Assembly (NCBI GenBank): GCA_023055505.1
Contig: JALIRH010000013.1
Span: 7,130,001 to 7,194,000 of the forward strand
DNA length: 64,000 nucleotides
Origin: Callipepla californica brunnescens
Taxonomy: Eukaryota; Chordata; Aves; Galliformes; Odontophoridae
Reading direction: 5' to 3'
Below the pieces are notes generated by a model. The model worked only from the letters and a program-made list of their open reading frames with translations, did no database searches and had not been told where the DNA came from. Below are positions 10,194 through 25,200 of this stretch, in pieces. The stretch's first letter is position 1, and the number at the start of each line of letters is the position of its first letter. The translations under genes were made by a program, and so were the position numbers.

Positions 10194-10295
10194 TTAGTCT
10201 CTTGACTGGTAAAAGAGGATATATCCAGATTCTGAGTTTTTGGAAATGTCTGATGTTAGCCCGTAGAACTCCTCAATGGCCTGAGCATCGATCTT
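10194..10295 (-). CDS. USP12-like: USP12-like coding exon 9 (C-terminus)
   Basis: 33 codons, [20 protein letters not shown] to ILFYQSRD, then TAA at 10194-10196. Acceptor TTTTCAG. The terminal Asp matches USP12; USP46 ends in Glu. Confidence 0.96.
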   Translation of the reverse strand, partial: KIDAQAIEEFYGLTSDISKNSESGYILFYQSRD

Positions 10296-13200
10296 CTGAA
10301 AAGTAATGAGAGGTGAAGTTAGTCTCAGGAAAACACCACTTGAAGTATCCCCTTCACAAACAAAGCATTATTTTCCAGTTCTCTGGGGTGATGCCACAAG
10401 GTATTAATACAACGATAATTCAGTATCATTGGGTACAACAAAATGAACACAACACAACATTCTCTCCACTTATTAGTTCATCAGTGACTGACAAGATGGA
10501 AATCAACATGGGATAAGAAACCCCTGTGAAGTGGTACGCTTTTAAGTTGGACTATGAAAAAAGGGAACAACAAAACCAAATTCTCAGAGGTTACACAACG
10601 TTTTTATTTGCCTTTTCTTTTAGGCTGGAGTTAACCTTCCTCATCATAGGCCTGTGATGCAAAGGAAAATAAAAGAACTCACTGATCAGCAAAGAAAGCC
10701 GCCGTGCAGCTGGGAGTACATAAGGCCCTTCTTCAGCAGACTTTAAAATCTGCAATTGCTTTAGCAGAGTGTCTTGTGACTCTCTTACATGCAGAAGTCC
10801 TGCAAGTGCTGCTGGCTGACTACACCATGAAATCTGTGGATCATGTCCTGGTTATAACACTCAGGTCTTAGGAGAGCTTTCCTTTCTTAGGGTTTGCTGC
10901 TACAAAGCCTGCTGCAATGTTATCACAAGGCTTGTGCTTTAAAAGAAATAACTGATTTGCCACGTTCATAGAATTCAATGGCCTGCATTTAAATACAGTT
11001 GTGAAATACTTTGAAGCCCTGAGGGAGGACATTTTAGAGATGTAATTTCTACTGTCTTGAATCAGCCCCTGACAACGACTGGCTTTACATTACTGAACTT
11101 GGTTCTGCCATCAGCGGAGAATAAGTGCACAGACTGAAGGACTGAAATAAAACACTCCCAACAATATGGGTTGCCCAGCACTCCATTGTGCTTTTATTGT
11201 TTTAAAACACCTCTAGGACTTCATGTGCAAACATGAGAGGCTGCAGGAGCTGGAACTTGCGGAAGGTAAGGGGAGAACAGTCTAAATATTTAAAGAAACA
11301 AAATAAAACCAACCAACAAACAAGGAAATGAGCTTTATTCCTCGAGGACTAAAATTGGGAAAGCAGAGAAGCATACGCAATATGAAAGTGTCTCTGGGGT
11401 GAACGTGTCTGCTTTGATCATGAAAGGCAGCAGCAGAGACCAACCTGCACTCATCTGTAAGAGACAGGGACCAGGCCATGAGTGCACCAAGGAGCCTCCT
11501 CAGCTCCAGAACCCATTTGGCAGCATGCTACACTGCTGCTCACTGAACAGACTTTTGCATCACCAGCAGACAGAAAAGCATTGGTTTCTTTACATGGCAC
11601 TGCCAAACAACCCACGAGCTTAGGCCATCCTTTTCCCAGCCTTTCTGAAGCATTGCACATGAGAAAAACGCAGTGAGTTTCCAAAGGATACATCAGCTGA
11701 AAGACTGAGCAGCAGAAAATTCTCCCTTGAATAGTTTTGTTAAACAAAAATATTTGTTGTGGAAAGAAAAAAAAAAGGAAGTTTTTATCTCTCTACTCTG
11801 TCTGAGGACTTCAGAGAAGCTGACATCCTGCTTAGGACTTCCACCATTTCACACAATTTATTAGCGTAATACCTACTTTCAAACTGCTAGATACATTTTA
11901 ATTAAAAAAAAAAAATAAAGGAAAAGAATATTTTTTTTAGTCCCTGTGATATATTTAGCTGACAACTCAAACATGCTTTAAGTCCCAACTAGCTTGTCGT
12001 GCAATGAAATCTAGTTCTACTACTGCTCCTTCTGAAGTTCCAACAATTTACATAGACTAATCCATCCTACGGATATTTTTAGTCTAGTCACGACAAAATC
12101 TACTTTATTTTTTATATATATATATAATTCCACTATTCACAGAGAGCAGTGGAAATTAAAGAGGATTATATAGACCTTACACTTCCCATCCTTAGTTGGC
12201 CATGTATGTTGGGGACAGCAAGGTTTTACCCAGTTGGAGCTTTACAGCACCAACTGGCTGATGGTTTCACAACTACTTTTGGGACTCTGTAGCCTCACCT
12301 GGCTTTAAGATATCTTTTTCCCCATTAACTGAACTTAAAAAGCCTTTGCTTATTTCCAGATACCTATTTTAGTTCCTCAAACCAAATCTGCCTTGCATAC
12401 AGTTCACAGCATTCAACTGAATCATGCAAGCCTCTGAACAAGTATTTAGGAGATGTACAATCATTCTTGCCCTTTTCTGAATTTGGAGAACTCATGAATG
12501 GATGCTTTTCCCTCTGTTTCAAATAAAAATCATCACTGTGATGTAACACTTAGTTGCTCTAATGACAATGTACCAAACTAGTCAGAGATCATTTACTCAG
12601 GCTCCTCGATTCATGCTGCTTGGAGCAGGATTCCATTTGGGCTGACTTGCCTCCTGGATTTCATGCTGTTCTTTTGTCATGTGCTGTAGTATCTGTGATT
12701 CTCATCTACCTCCAATTGAATTGAATTGGCTTTCCAACCAAACCCAAACAGATAAATAAATGTGACTTCACCGCTTGTGACATTTAGTGGGTAATAAGAA
12801 CAAACTACTTCCAAATGATACTTCAGAGCTATTAATTGCTATCACTTATCAAAAATGCAACAAATCTTCTAAATCATATTAAAGGGGAAAAGGCTCCCTG
12901 CTGCCTTCTCTTTCAGTTTCAGTATGTGTACACAGGTACAAAGGACGTTGGCTTCAACATCTTCTGGTGCCTGCTGACTAATACCTGTCTTGTTACGTAG
13001 CCACTTCTCACTAAAAATGTTAAGTCTCTAAAGCTTAAAAAAATCTGCTTTCATGTTTCGAGAGTCTCTGAAGAGTAGGAGGCTCCCGTGGTGAGCTCTA
13101 AAAACAGAAACCCCTTCAGGATTCATGTTTTGGGGTTTCGAGCATTAGAGCCATTTTGCCACTCCGTTTTTGAAGGCAACCTCTGTAATATCATACAGAA

Positions 13201-16200
13201 TAATGCATTTCGTATGGTCCCACTGTAAGGACAATCACAGGCAGCTTGAAAACAGCACTTGGTCAAGCTTGGAGCACATGTTTAAATCTGCTTAGGCAGA
13301 TGGAACCGACAAAAGTAGTTGCAGCTTTACTTTGCTTTTTCATTGAATAGCCTACAGCCCTGGTAAGGAACTAATTCTCAAGAGCTGATGACTAATTGGG
13401 GAGAGCAAGAACAGATGAACAGAACTGCAGTTAATTCTTCCAGAAGCCTGTAGCACCAGTCTGCACCACCACCTCATTCTTCTTGGTTGATAAGTCTCCA
13501 GAAATTCAGGTGTGCTCTACTGAAGGCTTCCATAAAAAGAAAAATGTGGTGCTTCGTACACAGAGGGAGCTGAAAGAAAAGCTTCATCTTTTACTGCACT
13601 TTTAAGAAGGCAGGAGCAGCCATTGTGGGCAGTGAAGGGGGACAATCCCAGCAGGAAGGAATGTCTGTGCTACACTGTTCAAAGCAAGCCAAGGAGCAGC
13701 ACTGCTCATTGGAAAGGTTCAATGACCTCCGACAGCTTGCATGTGAAACTCATGTGCAATTATTCATGCCCTCTGTGGGAACAAAAAGCAAATCCTCATC
13801 TTCACAGAAAACAAGCAGCACCTGCAAACAGCAGCCAGGGACAGGAATCAAACTCCCAGCTCTGCAGCTGGGGCAGGTGGAGTGCTACAGGGCCACATTC
13901 CTAATCCTAATCAACATAATGAAAAATCAACCATGAAGAACACACAAAAAAAAATATCTTTCCAAGGTAGAGAACTGCATTCCAGCTTGTGACAGCTCCT
14001 CAAACTTATTATCTAGTAACAGACAGCATACACGTAAAAACTCTCTTTGGCACATCTATAGAAGTACTAATGATGTTTGTTGATAACAGAAATTCTGATA
14101 TGACCTAAAAGCTAACATACAACATAGGAGTGACTAATAGAAAACAAACATAAAATAACTAGGTACTTATTCTGCATTGCTTTTAAAACGTCAAGTTTAC
14201 CTCCTGAATGAAAAAGACAGTGAATATTTGCATTTAAAAATAATAAAGTGAACATAATTTTCCAAAGGAGCTGACAGTTACGTACTTCTGCCATGACAGA
14301 ATAAAATGACCCACAGAATATACTAATAGGAGAAAGACAACCTATTCACAGTCACAGAAGCTTTACAAATCACCAGGAAGTAAGTCATCCCTGATGCTCA
14401 AAGGTACTTAAAGAAAAGTACAAGTGGGGAATTCACTACATCTTCATCATCACTTCAACACAAACAAGGACCTTGCTGAATCTGTTAAAAGTCTTAACAT
14501 CACACCTCAACCTTATTTCAGTCTCCTGAAAATCTTTTTACACTCTTTCTACACTCATGTTTGTCAGGGGGAAAAAGTCAACTGAAAAAAAAGATGTGGT
14601 AGTAAGTACTTATATGCAGCAATGAAATGCAACTATCAGAAACCAAATCAGTAACAAATAGGAAGCCAGAAAGTGGGCCAAAGTACGAGCACTGAAGATC
14701 AAGACCATTAAAGTTTACTTTTGAAAGATCCCGAATTACTCTGCGCTCTGGTTTTGCAGGGTCATTTCACAGGTCTGAAAGGTAATCCCAGACATAAAAA
14801 CAGGCCCTTCACAATGCTGAAGAGGGATGCTGTCTGCACTTGTTTTCACTATGTAAAAGCATACCCACCTCTACAATGTCATCATCAAACAGCAACCAAA
14901 AGCCATGGCTCTTCACAATGGTGATATAATGGCCACGATTTGGACCACTGCCAGAAAAAGAAAAAAGAAAGAGAAGGATCAAGCACTACTTTTCCTGTTT
15001 TCCCACATGATCCTAGCTCTTCCTGGCAGAATTGGACTTTCCAGCTTTTCACGTTGTCTAATAATATAACTTTCTAATCCCCAGATTTTGCCAAGTTGTT
15101 TGAATTCAAAATTCCATCTTTGCTGCTTGCCAAATATAGTATATTTGAAATACAGAGGTTTGTGAATATTTCAGATAGCCATTGATGTGTTTAAAGAAAA
15201 CCAAAAGGCAATTATTTACATCACCGTTTCATCACATTCACCACCACTGTGAATTCTGACCACTCAAAAAAAAATCAATAAGCCCTTGTCTGAAATGCAT
15301 TATTTACACAGATTTTCTTGGTTTCTTAGTGTGGCTTAGCCTGTGGCCGACCAATGATGGGCTTTCTGCAACTGCTATTCAGAACTTTCCAGGGCAGCTT
15401 CCCACCCAGTCCAGTTCTATCGCCTACAGCCTGAATGCTTACCTTGAAGGGATGGGGCAACAAAATGACCTAAATCAAAGGGAGAAGCATCTACAGAGTA
15501 AAGGCAGACTGTTCTAAAAACATGGCAGATTGGGCTAAGAATCTGCTATCAATCTGAACTCAAATTCTGAGAGAACAACTCAGGGACACAGTGGACAAAA
15601 ATACTTCTTTCTTCCAGCTTTACGTTTTGCTTAGGATCTACATAAAGCAGCTTTGGCTTTAGCCAAAAGAAAGCACATCTCTAGTCCTTCCAAAATGGTT
15701 GACTTAGTTAAAGCACAACACCTGTTACAGAAATAAACTTTGTTTATATGAAAACAAAATCATGAAGGCCAAGTATTTAAAACAAGTTGTGAAAATTCCA
15801 ATATTTCAAATATATATTTTATCTTATGCCTTCAGTAAACTCCCAGAGAGAATTAAAACTCAAAGAGTTATGGAAAACCTTAAAAGTCCAGTGTAAGATA
15901 AGGGGATGATAAAAAGCAAATTCACTTCAGCCATCTAAATGTATTTTAGCAATATAAATAAATGGCTATTAGTACCAGTAGTCATAAACATATCCTGTAG
16001 ATTTTTAATTTCTATGAGAAAGACATCTTTTAATATTAAAAAATAATAATAAAAAAATAAGCACAATTCCACCACAACATAAATCCTCTAGAATTATAGC
16101 TTAGTTGTATTAAATCTATATTGTTTTACTCCTCACAGACATTTTAAACATTTGTGTGCCACAGAACTTACACTTTCAGGAGGTAATAGTTTATATGGTT

Positions 16201-19200
16201 TGGCTGTGGTTGGACTTGATGATCTTGAAGGTCTTTTTCAACCTGAGCAATTCTATGATTCTTTGATTCTATTTATTCAGTTCTATCTCTTTTTTTTTTT
16301 TTCATATAAGTGGTTACTTTTTAAATTCTTTTAAAAGTAAGGAGGAAAACACCACAACAATAAAAATTTAATGGTGTTAAAAAAAAATAAATCAGCAGTA
16401 TGCAGCTGATTCCACGTGGTGGCACCAGCTTCTAAAAAACCCAAAGCTTCCAGCCCTGTGAATTGCAACTTGGGAGCTGCAAATTAATGCTATGTTAGTT
16501 AAGTGTTCTCCAGTAGTTGTTATTTCATTTTAGCTTCCCTGGAAAGCTAGCGGGTTCTTGCTGCTACTCTTACTTTGCTGAAGCTCTCAGAAATGGTTTG
16601 TCTGAACTGCCAGCACAACTGAGAGCTGATAAATAAACAAGATTGCAGCGCATGCTCTGAAAGCAAAATTTAAAACAGTAAAAAATAAAAATAAAAAAAA
16701 AGATGACCTACAAATCATCCTTAACAAATACATACATACTTTCAGACAATTAGCTTCACGTGGTTCAATACCATCACAAAATGGTGCCTGGATGACAGAC
16801 TCATTTTAAATGTCACCACAATACATCTGAAGCCCAGAAGGCACCGAAGTGACATACCTGCCACAGTGAACAACTACAGCCACAAGGTCATACATTCTGT
16901 CAGGATTTGTAGCATCTCCTGATGTGTTAAAAAGCCGGAGCTCCAAGGGAAAGACGACACGGTACGAGAGTTTGGTGTATCGATGCAGCTGGTCCATGTA
17001 TTTGAACCTCTTTAAGTGCAGAGCTAGAATCATGGGCAGCTTTTTCACTCTCATTCTGAACCACAGAAATAAGTTAAACAAAGAACAAGATATTAGCAGA
17101 TCATCTAAAATAAAGCTTTATTCTAAACAAGTTTCAGTAATAAAAAGACTCTTAAAATACATCTAAAATGTTGATGAAGATTTTAAACACGCTTCTTTTT
17201 CTATGTTCTGGTGAGAACAGGCAACGTTTCCTCCAAAAGATTAACTACACAACTGCCATCTGAATGCAGGACAACTGTCAGTGCTGAAAATATCATTTTT
17301 TCAACATATCAGTGAGAAGAAATGGATGGAATAAATCCATCTGGATGCTCTGGCTGCTACCAAGTATGAAGTGAGAAAAGATTTTTGCACGCAGTATTCA
17401 TAGTGGAGGCAGACTGGATAGCTTTCAGTGGCTTTGAGCTGATTAATGCTAACTGGGGAAAACACAAATGTCTGGAAACACCAGATATAAGCTCTTCTGG
17501 GAGGAACACAGAATTAATCTCTTCATTTCTCTCTGATAAGGGTGCCACAAAGTTACCAGGTCTCTCCATTTTTCCTTTTTCCTTTCCCCACCAACCATAG
17601 CTAAACAGTCTTACATTTTATTTGTTTCACAGGGTGCATCTTCTAGCAGCTGCCTATTTAAAAAGAACATTTACATGAGCATGAATATTTTAACCTTACC
17701 TCTTCTGTGCTTCCTGTTTACTGCGGCACTGCTCACAGTAATACTTATATTCACTGCATAGAGTTTCAGTATTACTAAACCCTCTGAAAATAAAAGCGAA
17801 AGAAAAATCAGACAGGCAGGGATATTTAGTCACAGCAACCAGTTATTACTAAAAATACAGAAAAAACAAAGCATAAACAAAAGACAAAATTCTTCTTATG
17901 TGCATCGGTCATATCTCCCAAACACAGTTAAGGAGTATTTGTCCCAGAATTTGACTGTAGTAACGATGCTCAGCTGGCAAGATCTGGAAAGGATGCTCCC
18001 AGGTATTAACTTGCCAGTCAGGAGTCACATGAGATAGGTTATGAACAGCAATAAGGTCACAGAGATACCCACTCCGTGTTTTATTTGGTGGCAGACATTA
18101 AAATGTCCAAGCCTGTGGCCACTGTCTAGCGAAAGCAGGTTATCTTTCAGCTCCTGGTAATTATACACCCCTTATCAGCTAATAAAAAGCCAGCTGCTAT
18201 ACACAACTTGCTGTATCCTAGCAGCTGATAAGCCATGGATTTGGCAGTCAACTACATGGAGCAAATTTCTATCAGTAAAAAGTACCCCTGATCACAAACA
18301 GCAGAACCAGGCAACTAAAATACATTAACGATATTAAAATAAATGAAAACATACTATGAATCCAAACATACCACGTTTAGTTTTGTAAAACCTGACTATG
18401 TAATGTAACAAATTAAAATCCCCATAAAAGAAAGAGAAACCCAGTTTTACACACCACTAGACATCAGTACACTCCTTTACTGCTAAGGCCACTAAGAAAC
18501 CAGCAGCTCCAATGATGAAGATGCAATACCACAAGCTGAAAGCCTTCAGCTGTTGTACATCACAACAATTACACTGCGCTCTCCTTTCTGACCAGGAGCA
18601 GATTACTTTTTTTCCATTCACAACTGTTTTCATTTACCTTAGACAGTGTGTAATTGATGTATTTTGTTCCACATCAACCGACAGATCCAGAAAGTCCTCA
18701 TCTTTGCTACTAACCTTGAAAAAAAGAGAAGTATTTAATAACAGTTCAAGATCTTGTAGACTTCTTTTAACCATTTCTGGAATGATGCCACGTCCTCAAT
18801 GCAAACAGACTACTCTGATTTGAGAAAATATATACATACACCAACTCAGGTTCTTTCTTGAAGTCAATTAAAATTGAAGAGCTGGAGAAGCTTTAACTGC
18901 ACACTCTGCTCTTTGTACTGAGATAAAGCTTTCTTCAGCAGTTCAAAGTATAACAGTAAATACTTATAGGAAATGCAGAAACAGTCAGCTGGGTTTTCAA
19001 TTAAATCCCAAGAAGGGTTAGTGGTTAGGAAAACCATCCTTCCACCTGCTATTATGACACAACACAGGACATGCAAATTTCACTTCAAAATTCAGGAGAA
19101 AATGATATTTATGCCATTCAAACCTTCTATTCATTACCTAGACTTAATTTGAGATTTAAAATGCCAATAGTCGTTTCAGATGTAATTGCTTCTCTTCTTT

Positions 19201-22200
19201 TTTTTCTCTCCCCATTTGAGTTTTCATTGTTTTGAAATACTAAATCAAATACAGCACACTGCTAAGTACAAATTCCTGCTCTGAAGGTGGTGAGGTTCTT
19301 CTGATTCTAGACTTCCAGGCACTTCTTTTACTCTCGAATAGAATGGCTATGGAACAGCACCACAAAGCATAACCATTACACTCAGTTGAACCCAGAGTTA
19401 AATGAACAGTGAGCAATTCTCATGTAAAAACACAACATAAACTATCAATCACCAACACAAGAAATAACATGAAGACAAAAAGGCAGCTCATATCAGCCAG
19501 GTACAGACTGCCTTGATGGAAACAGGGAGGAAGAATAGAAAAAACACTACACTTTTTCTGAGAAACATACCTTAACGAGTATTGGTTTGAACATAGAGGT
19601 GATAGTCATATAATAGGCTATGTTCCATATTTTAATAGAGAGAGTGCAATTTCATCTATCCTAATAAATGAAAAAGCGTGCTTAGTATTAGGGAAAATGA
19701 TCCAGAACTTGTGAAAAAATGTAAGAGATGTTGTTTTGTTTTAAACGTACAGCCTCACAGTTAAGACATCTGGTTTCATTGGTTAGTGTTCCTTGGAAGA
19801 TTTCATGGACCCATGTCAGATCAGTCTTGTCTCCTTCTTCACTCTCAATGCTGCCATTCTGGAGTTTGCCATTTTGCTTCTCCTGCTTTTTCTCTTCTTG
19901 TAGCAAGTCAGCAATAGTGTTAAGTAGGTAGTTTAGGAACTCATGTGCATCCTGCTGCATGTAATTATCAAACAATTCTGAAAAGGAAGAGAACAAGGAG
20001 AATAAAAACAATACAGATACTTCCTACTATCAAACTGCTACACTTTTAGAAATCAATGTGTACCCTCTATCCTTCTCTACCTTACTATATCATCCCACTA
20101 ATTATTTTAGGTCACACTTTCAAAAGTTCTTAAGGAACTTTGAAGAACTTTATTATCCTAGCAATGGATGTTATGTTACTCTCACCTATTCCTCAGGTTG
20201 CAAGAAACTGATAGGAAGCTGAAAAATAACATGAAAGAAACTTAGTTTGAGTGTTTCTTAAAACTGATAGAAGTTTGTTTGTTTGTCAGCACTGTTTTGC
20301 TTCCCTATGGGGAATAAAATAAGGAAATATTGATGGGCTGCCTTGACTTCATTAAGTCAAGCATTAAGGGACAAAAACCCTTTACAATTTTATCTTTTCA
20401 AGCTCAAGCAGAGATGATAAATCAACATACAGAACTTCCCCTCACCAACTGGAACTAGGAAACAATCAGTAGTTCTCCCCATAACAAGATTATCCTACCA
20501 CAAATGTAAGCAAGCAGGTTGGGAGCTCCTACAGACTGACTGTGAGGTGTGTTCAGCTGTGACAAATTCTAGCAACCACTGACTTGTGGCAGGCTTCTAC
20601 AGACACCATTGGGTATAAAACTGGAGTACTGAGACCTGCGTACACCCTCTGCACTTGGCCTACACAAGTTCAGAAACAAAGATATCTAGGTTAATCCCTT
20701 TATGACAGAGCTAATTCTGATATAATCTCTCTTCCTGTGTTAGAGAGGTGGTGAAATTTGTATCACAAACTGGAGTTCAAGAGCCTTCCAGAAATCTGCT
20801 AGGACCTGACAGATAGGGCTCGCTTAAAAAAAGAAACTGTGTTTACGTTTTTATATGCTTAGCTACTCAGTGCTGAAATCTACATAAAGGCTTCATTTAT
20901 TCATTTACCATTTTCTTTCCTCAATCGGGAAATGAATTTCTTGGGTGGGATGACTCCCACCTTCTTCTTTTGGGTAGCAATACTGTTGAAGAGATCAGAG
21001 AGGCATGTCAGGAGGCTTTCCTTCTTTCGAGGCTGCACTTTGTATGCCAGAACTTTTTCCCGAAATGGACGACAAAAATAAAGTGCCTGCAAGACTGAGT
21101 TGCAGTAGCAGGTATTGCCGAACTGGTTAAAACAGAACAAAAGGAGAACATTTTCACATTAGGTCTGTTTAAAAGGTAATAAAACAGTTGCTCAAGAGGA
21201 ACGTCACATACTGAAAATGGAAAAGTTGTCTGTCAGAGGTCATTTATTGGGGAAACACTAGTAGATGCCATCTGAAAGACTCATCCTTTTATTGTAACTG
21301 GAAGTTGCAGTAAAATGGAGAAGAAACGATCACAGCGATACTAGGCACAAATTATTTTAATAGAAGGAAGACACTGAAAAAAAGCCAGTTGTGGGCTCAT
21401 TGCAAAATTAACACTTGCAGAGACAACACACTATCAGTCCTGGATAGGGAAGATTCCTCTGGCACTGATGTGAAGGGGTAGCAGTGATACAGGAGAACAG
21501 AGGACAAAGCAAACAGAGAAAGGATGAGACAGCATTGCTGCACCTGAACTGCACAACAGTAACAAGAGCTCAGTGCACACATTCCTATTTTCAATTTGCC
21601 TGTGTCACAGACAGAGATCACTTTTCAGAGGTAGTTAGCAAGGTATATGTTAAGTACTTCCTGTTTATTGTAAACTGTTATGAAAAGTACATGATGCAGG
21701 CAAATCTAGAGAGCAGCTGGTTTACATCTGCCATATCTGAAGGCAGTGTCACTTCAGAGAAAAGAGGACAGCGATAACAACTTCCAGAGGCAGCATTCCA
21801 CACTGCTTAACAAGGAGAAATGCTCCAACCACTGAGATAGCAGCATATCATCTAGAAGAGACACAGCATTTTTTGAGTTGTTTCTTTGCAATTTATTATG
21901 CAACTATATTTTACAACGCTGTCTCTTCAGAAAAGTGAAGCAAATATTTTATATTTGCCAGTCCCCAGATATTCTGGCAGGGAGATTCTGCAGCTCAAGA
22001 GGAAAGTATTTGGATAAACAAAATGAGCATACAAAGTCAACTTCAGAACAAATATGGCAGCTAGTATCCACCAGAATTTGGTGTAATTAATGTACCTAAA
22101 CGATTACAAGCTTGCCGATTGAAAAAGAAAATAACAGCTTTAATTTATCCTGCTTAAAGGTTCCACCATTATACATACATTAGCATTAATTTATAACACA

Positions 22201-25200
22201 TGCAAACAGCACAGAACAGCAGTTGGAACTCTCATTGACACGAGGAAAAACAAATATACAATCTGAACAAACATCAGTTAGGATAGAATCTAATTCAGTA
22301 TCTCCTTTCAGTATCTAAAGGGGAGCTACAGGAAAGAAGGGGACCGACCCTTTAGCAGGGTCTGCAGTGATAGGACAATGGGAAATGGTTTCAAATTAAG
22401 AGAAGAGAGATTCAGATTGCATATAAGGAAAAAGTCATTCGAAACAGTGAGGATGGTGAGGCACTGGCACAGGTTGCCTGGAAAGGTGGTGGTGCCCCAT
22501 TGCTGGAGATGGTGCTCCATCCCAAGGTCAGGCTGGATGGGGCTCTGAGCACCTGATGGAGCTGTGGGTGCCTCTGCTCACTGCAGGGGGTTGGTCACAA
22601 AGTGCACAGCTGCTGAAATTTCAGGACTGTCAAAGCACATGAAGTTAACTTGTTATACGTATTGCTTTGATGCTGCCCACACAGAGAAAAATTATTAGAT
22701 TTAACTACCTGGAAGAGTTACAGAGTTAAAATTCTATCCAAGCAGCTTTAAAAAGTCCTGACAGTAAGGTGCTAATGCTCTGCAGTAGTCAAAACTACGT
22801 AGTAAAAAAACTCTGAATAGCATGGTTTACGTTTTAAAAACCTTCTTGCAAACAGTATTTCAGCCTGCTTTGTTTGCCACCACTTTTACATAACAACACA
22901 GTGTAGAAGCACTTTTCTTCATAGAATCATTAAGGTAGGAAAAGATTTCAGGTCACCAAGTGCAATCACAGCCCATCCCACATGCCCACTAACCACATCC
23001 CCTCAGTGCCACATTGACCCTATCCTTGATCACCTCCAGGGAGTGACCTCCCCACCTTCCTGGCAGCCTGTGCCAGCACAACACCACTTTCCGAGAAGAA
23101 ATTCTTCCTATTATCCAATCTGAATATCCAACCATTTTGCATGTTTGTGTTTTAGGCATTTCACTGAACACTCAGTACTTCACAAAAAGACTGCGTGGTG
23201 CATTTCATTTCAGAAATTCTGACATCTGAAGTGTTAGAACAAAATTCTTCCACCTCTGAGCAATTTAGAGCGTTGGAGAACTTCTGAACAACACCATTAT
23301 TGATCTGTTCTTTTCTGTATTAGATACAGCTTACCAAAAATAAACAGAGTTATGCTGCAGTGTTACAGTTTTAACTTAAATAGGTCTGTGTTTAGAACAA
23401 TGTAGTCCGACCGTTCCAATCACATCCACGATTTTGCTTAAAAGAAAAGAGGGCTGTAACCATTTGTCTTCCATAGAAAGTCATGTTGGCGTGACAATTC
23501 TCAATGGGCTACTGAATGTTTCCAGTCCTAGAGTCAGTTATGTGCACAGATCAATCACAGTTTGCATGAAAAAAAAAGTCTAACATGACCTACAATACAA
23601 AGGAAAAGCAGGTACAAAAGTCATTTTTAAATCTGTCATACTTCATAGTTGTTTTTTTCTTAAAATTGTATTTAGAGTCTACGTTACCTAGCATTATATG
23701 AACATGTATAATTTTACACCTCCAATGTAAAAAAAAATAAATAATTGAAGGCTCATTTTAAGACAATAAGCTCTTTAAAATGAAAACTGAGATTGTTACA
23801 CCCCTCCTGCCCTTGCTCCAGTTCACCACTAAACAAAATGCATCTCAGTGGGCTGCCAGAGTCAGAAGCAGCAGTCTGACCCTTTCCTCATATACACTGG
23901 TAGCATCTGCCTGACCGCAGGCAAGCTGGATCTGTTCACCGATCCAAAGAGAAACCTAGCTGAGTTTTTTTCTTTAAGCCTTCATTGCCTATAAATTCAA
24001 CATCTGATTCTATTTGCAATGCAACTGCATATTTACTAGTACTGATGTTGATGTTATGAAACTGCACTCATTAAAGTGCTGCAATTAATTTCAAGCCATA
24101 AAACCTATAAATAGCATAGGAAAAAGCTCTCCAAAACAACAGCATGAAAACGATGATCCCCAAGAAACTGGCTGCAAGAAATAAAGCACAACAGTATTAG
24201 TCATATTTTGTCCTTGTGAACAGAGGATGAATGTGGGTATAATAACTCTGGTTATTTTTAGAATGCTGTTTTCCCTCCTCACACTATTCATCACTCTGCT
24301 ATTTATGTTACAATTGGAGATGCCTTCCATTTTTCTCACTATGGTGCAAACCTCAGAAGCTTTGGAATGGCCATTAACACCATACTTAAGGAGTATAATT
24401 CAGTGTGCTTAGATGGCTTGTTGTCTGAGAACAAACTGCTAGAGGCCCACACAGAAGTCAATTAAATGAGTTTTTGATGAGCTGCAACAAATTACACTTT
24501 ATAACCTTACTTGGTGTGTCTGAACTAGGATCATCTTTCAGCTTTCAATGAGATGTACCTATGTGAGCAGTAAGCACGAGCATGCCTGTGTTTCTAGTGA
24601 GAACTGTCAACAGTTTTCACATCATAAGTATGATGCCACAGAACAGCTTTCTATTAATTTTCTCTACTCATAGTACAGGACATGCAGGCACAACGGCAGC
24701 CTTTCTCCTACGGAAGTACCAGGAAGACCAACACCAATTATCTCCATAGTTAATACTAACAGATCCTAACAAAGTCAGATGCGTGCCAGCTGACAGGTAT
24801 AAAAACAGCTTTTTAGAAGCACTCATTACACAAGGCTGCCAAAAAAAAAAAAAAAAAAAAAAGAGCATTGCTACATTTACTAAAATTATTGGTCAGGTTA
24901 TTATCATTCACCTTCCCATCCTTTAAAGGGTTTCCACACATCCCACACCTGTTGTATGTTTTTAGGAAAGTAACATTTTCATTTAAAAATCTCAAGGATC
25001 CCATCTGGAGGCACAGTGTGTACCTCTGTAACATCACAGCTCTCCTCCAGGTGAAGAGAACATAAACAGTGTGCAGGCTTTGCTATTCAAAGTCCTTTCC
25101 AGCTACATATTGAAGTCTTTTAGTTAGAAATGCAGCCAAGCAGGAAGGATTCTCTCACCAATCAATATTTATAAACACAGAAATAATATTTACTAAGGCA

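Larger units (their letters stand above)
17056..20908 (-). other. USP12-like introns 3 to 6 (between exons 3 and 7)
   Basis: Four short introns of 931, 1036, 854 and 644 bp separate exons 3-7. I recognise no repeat or RNA gene in them. The exons have their own entries. Confidence 0.6.
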
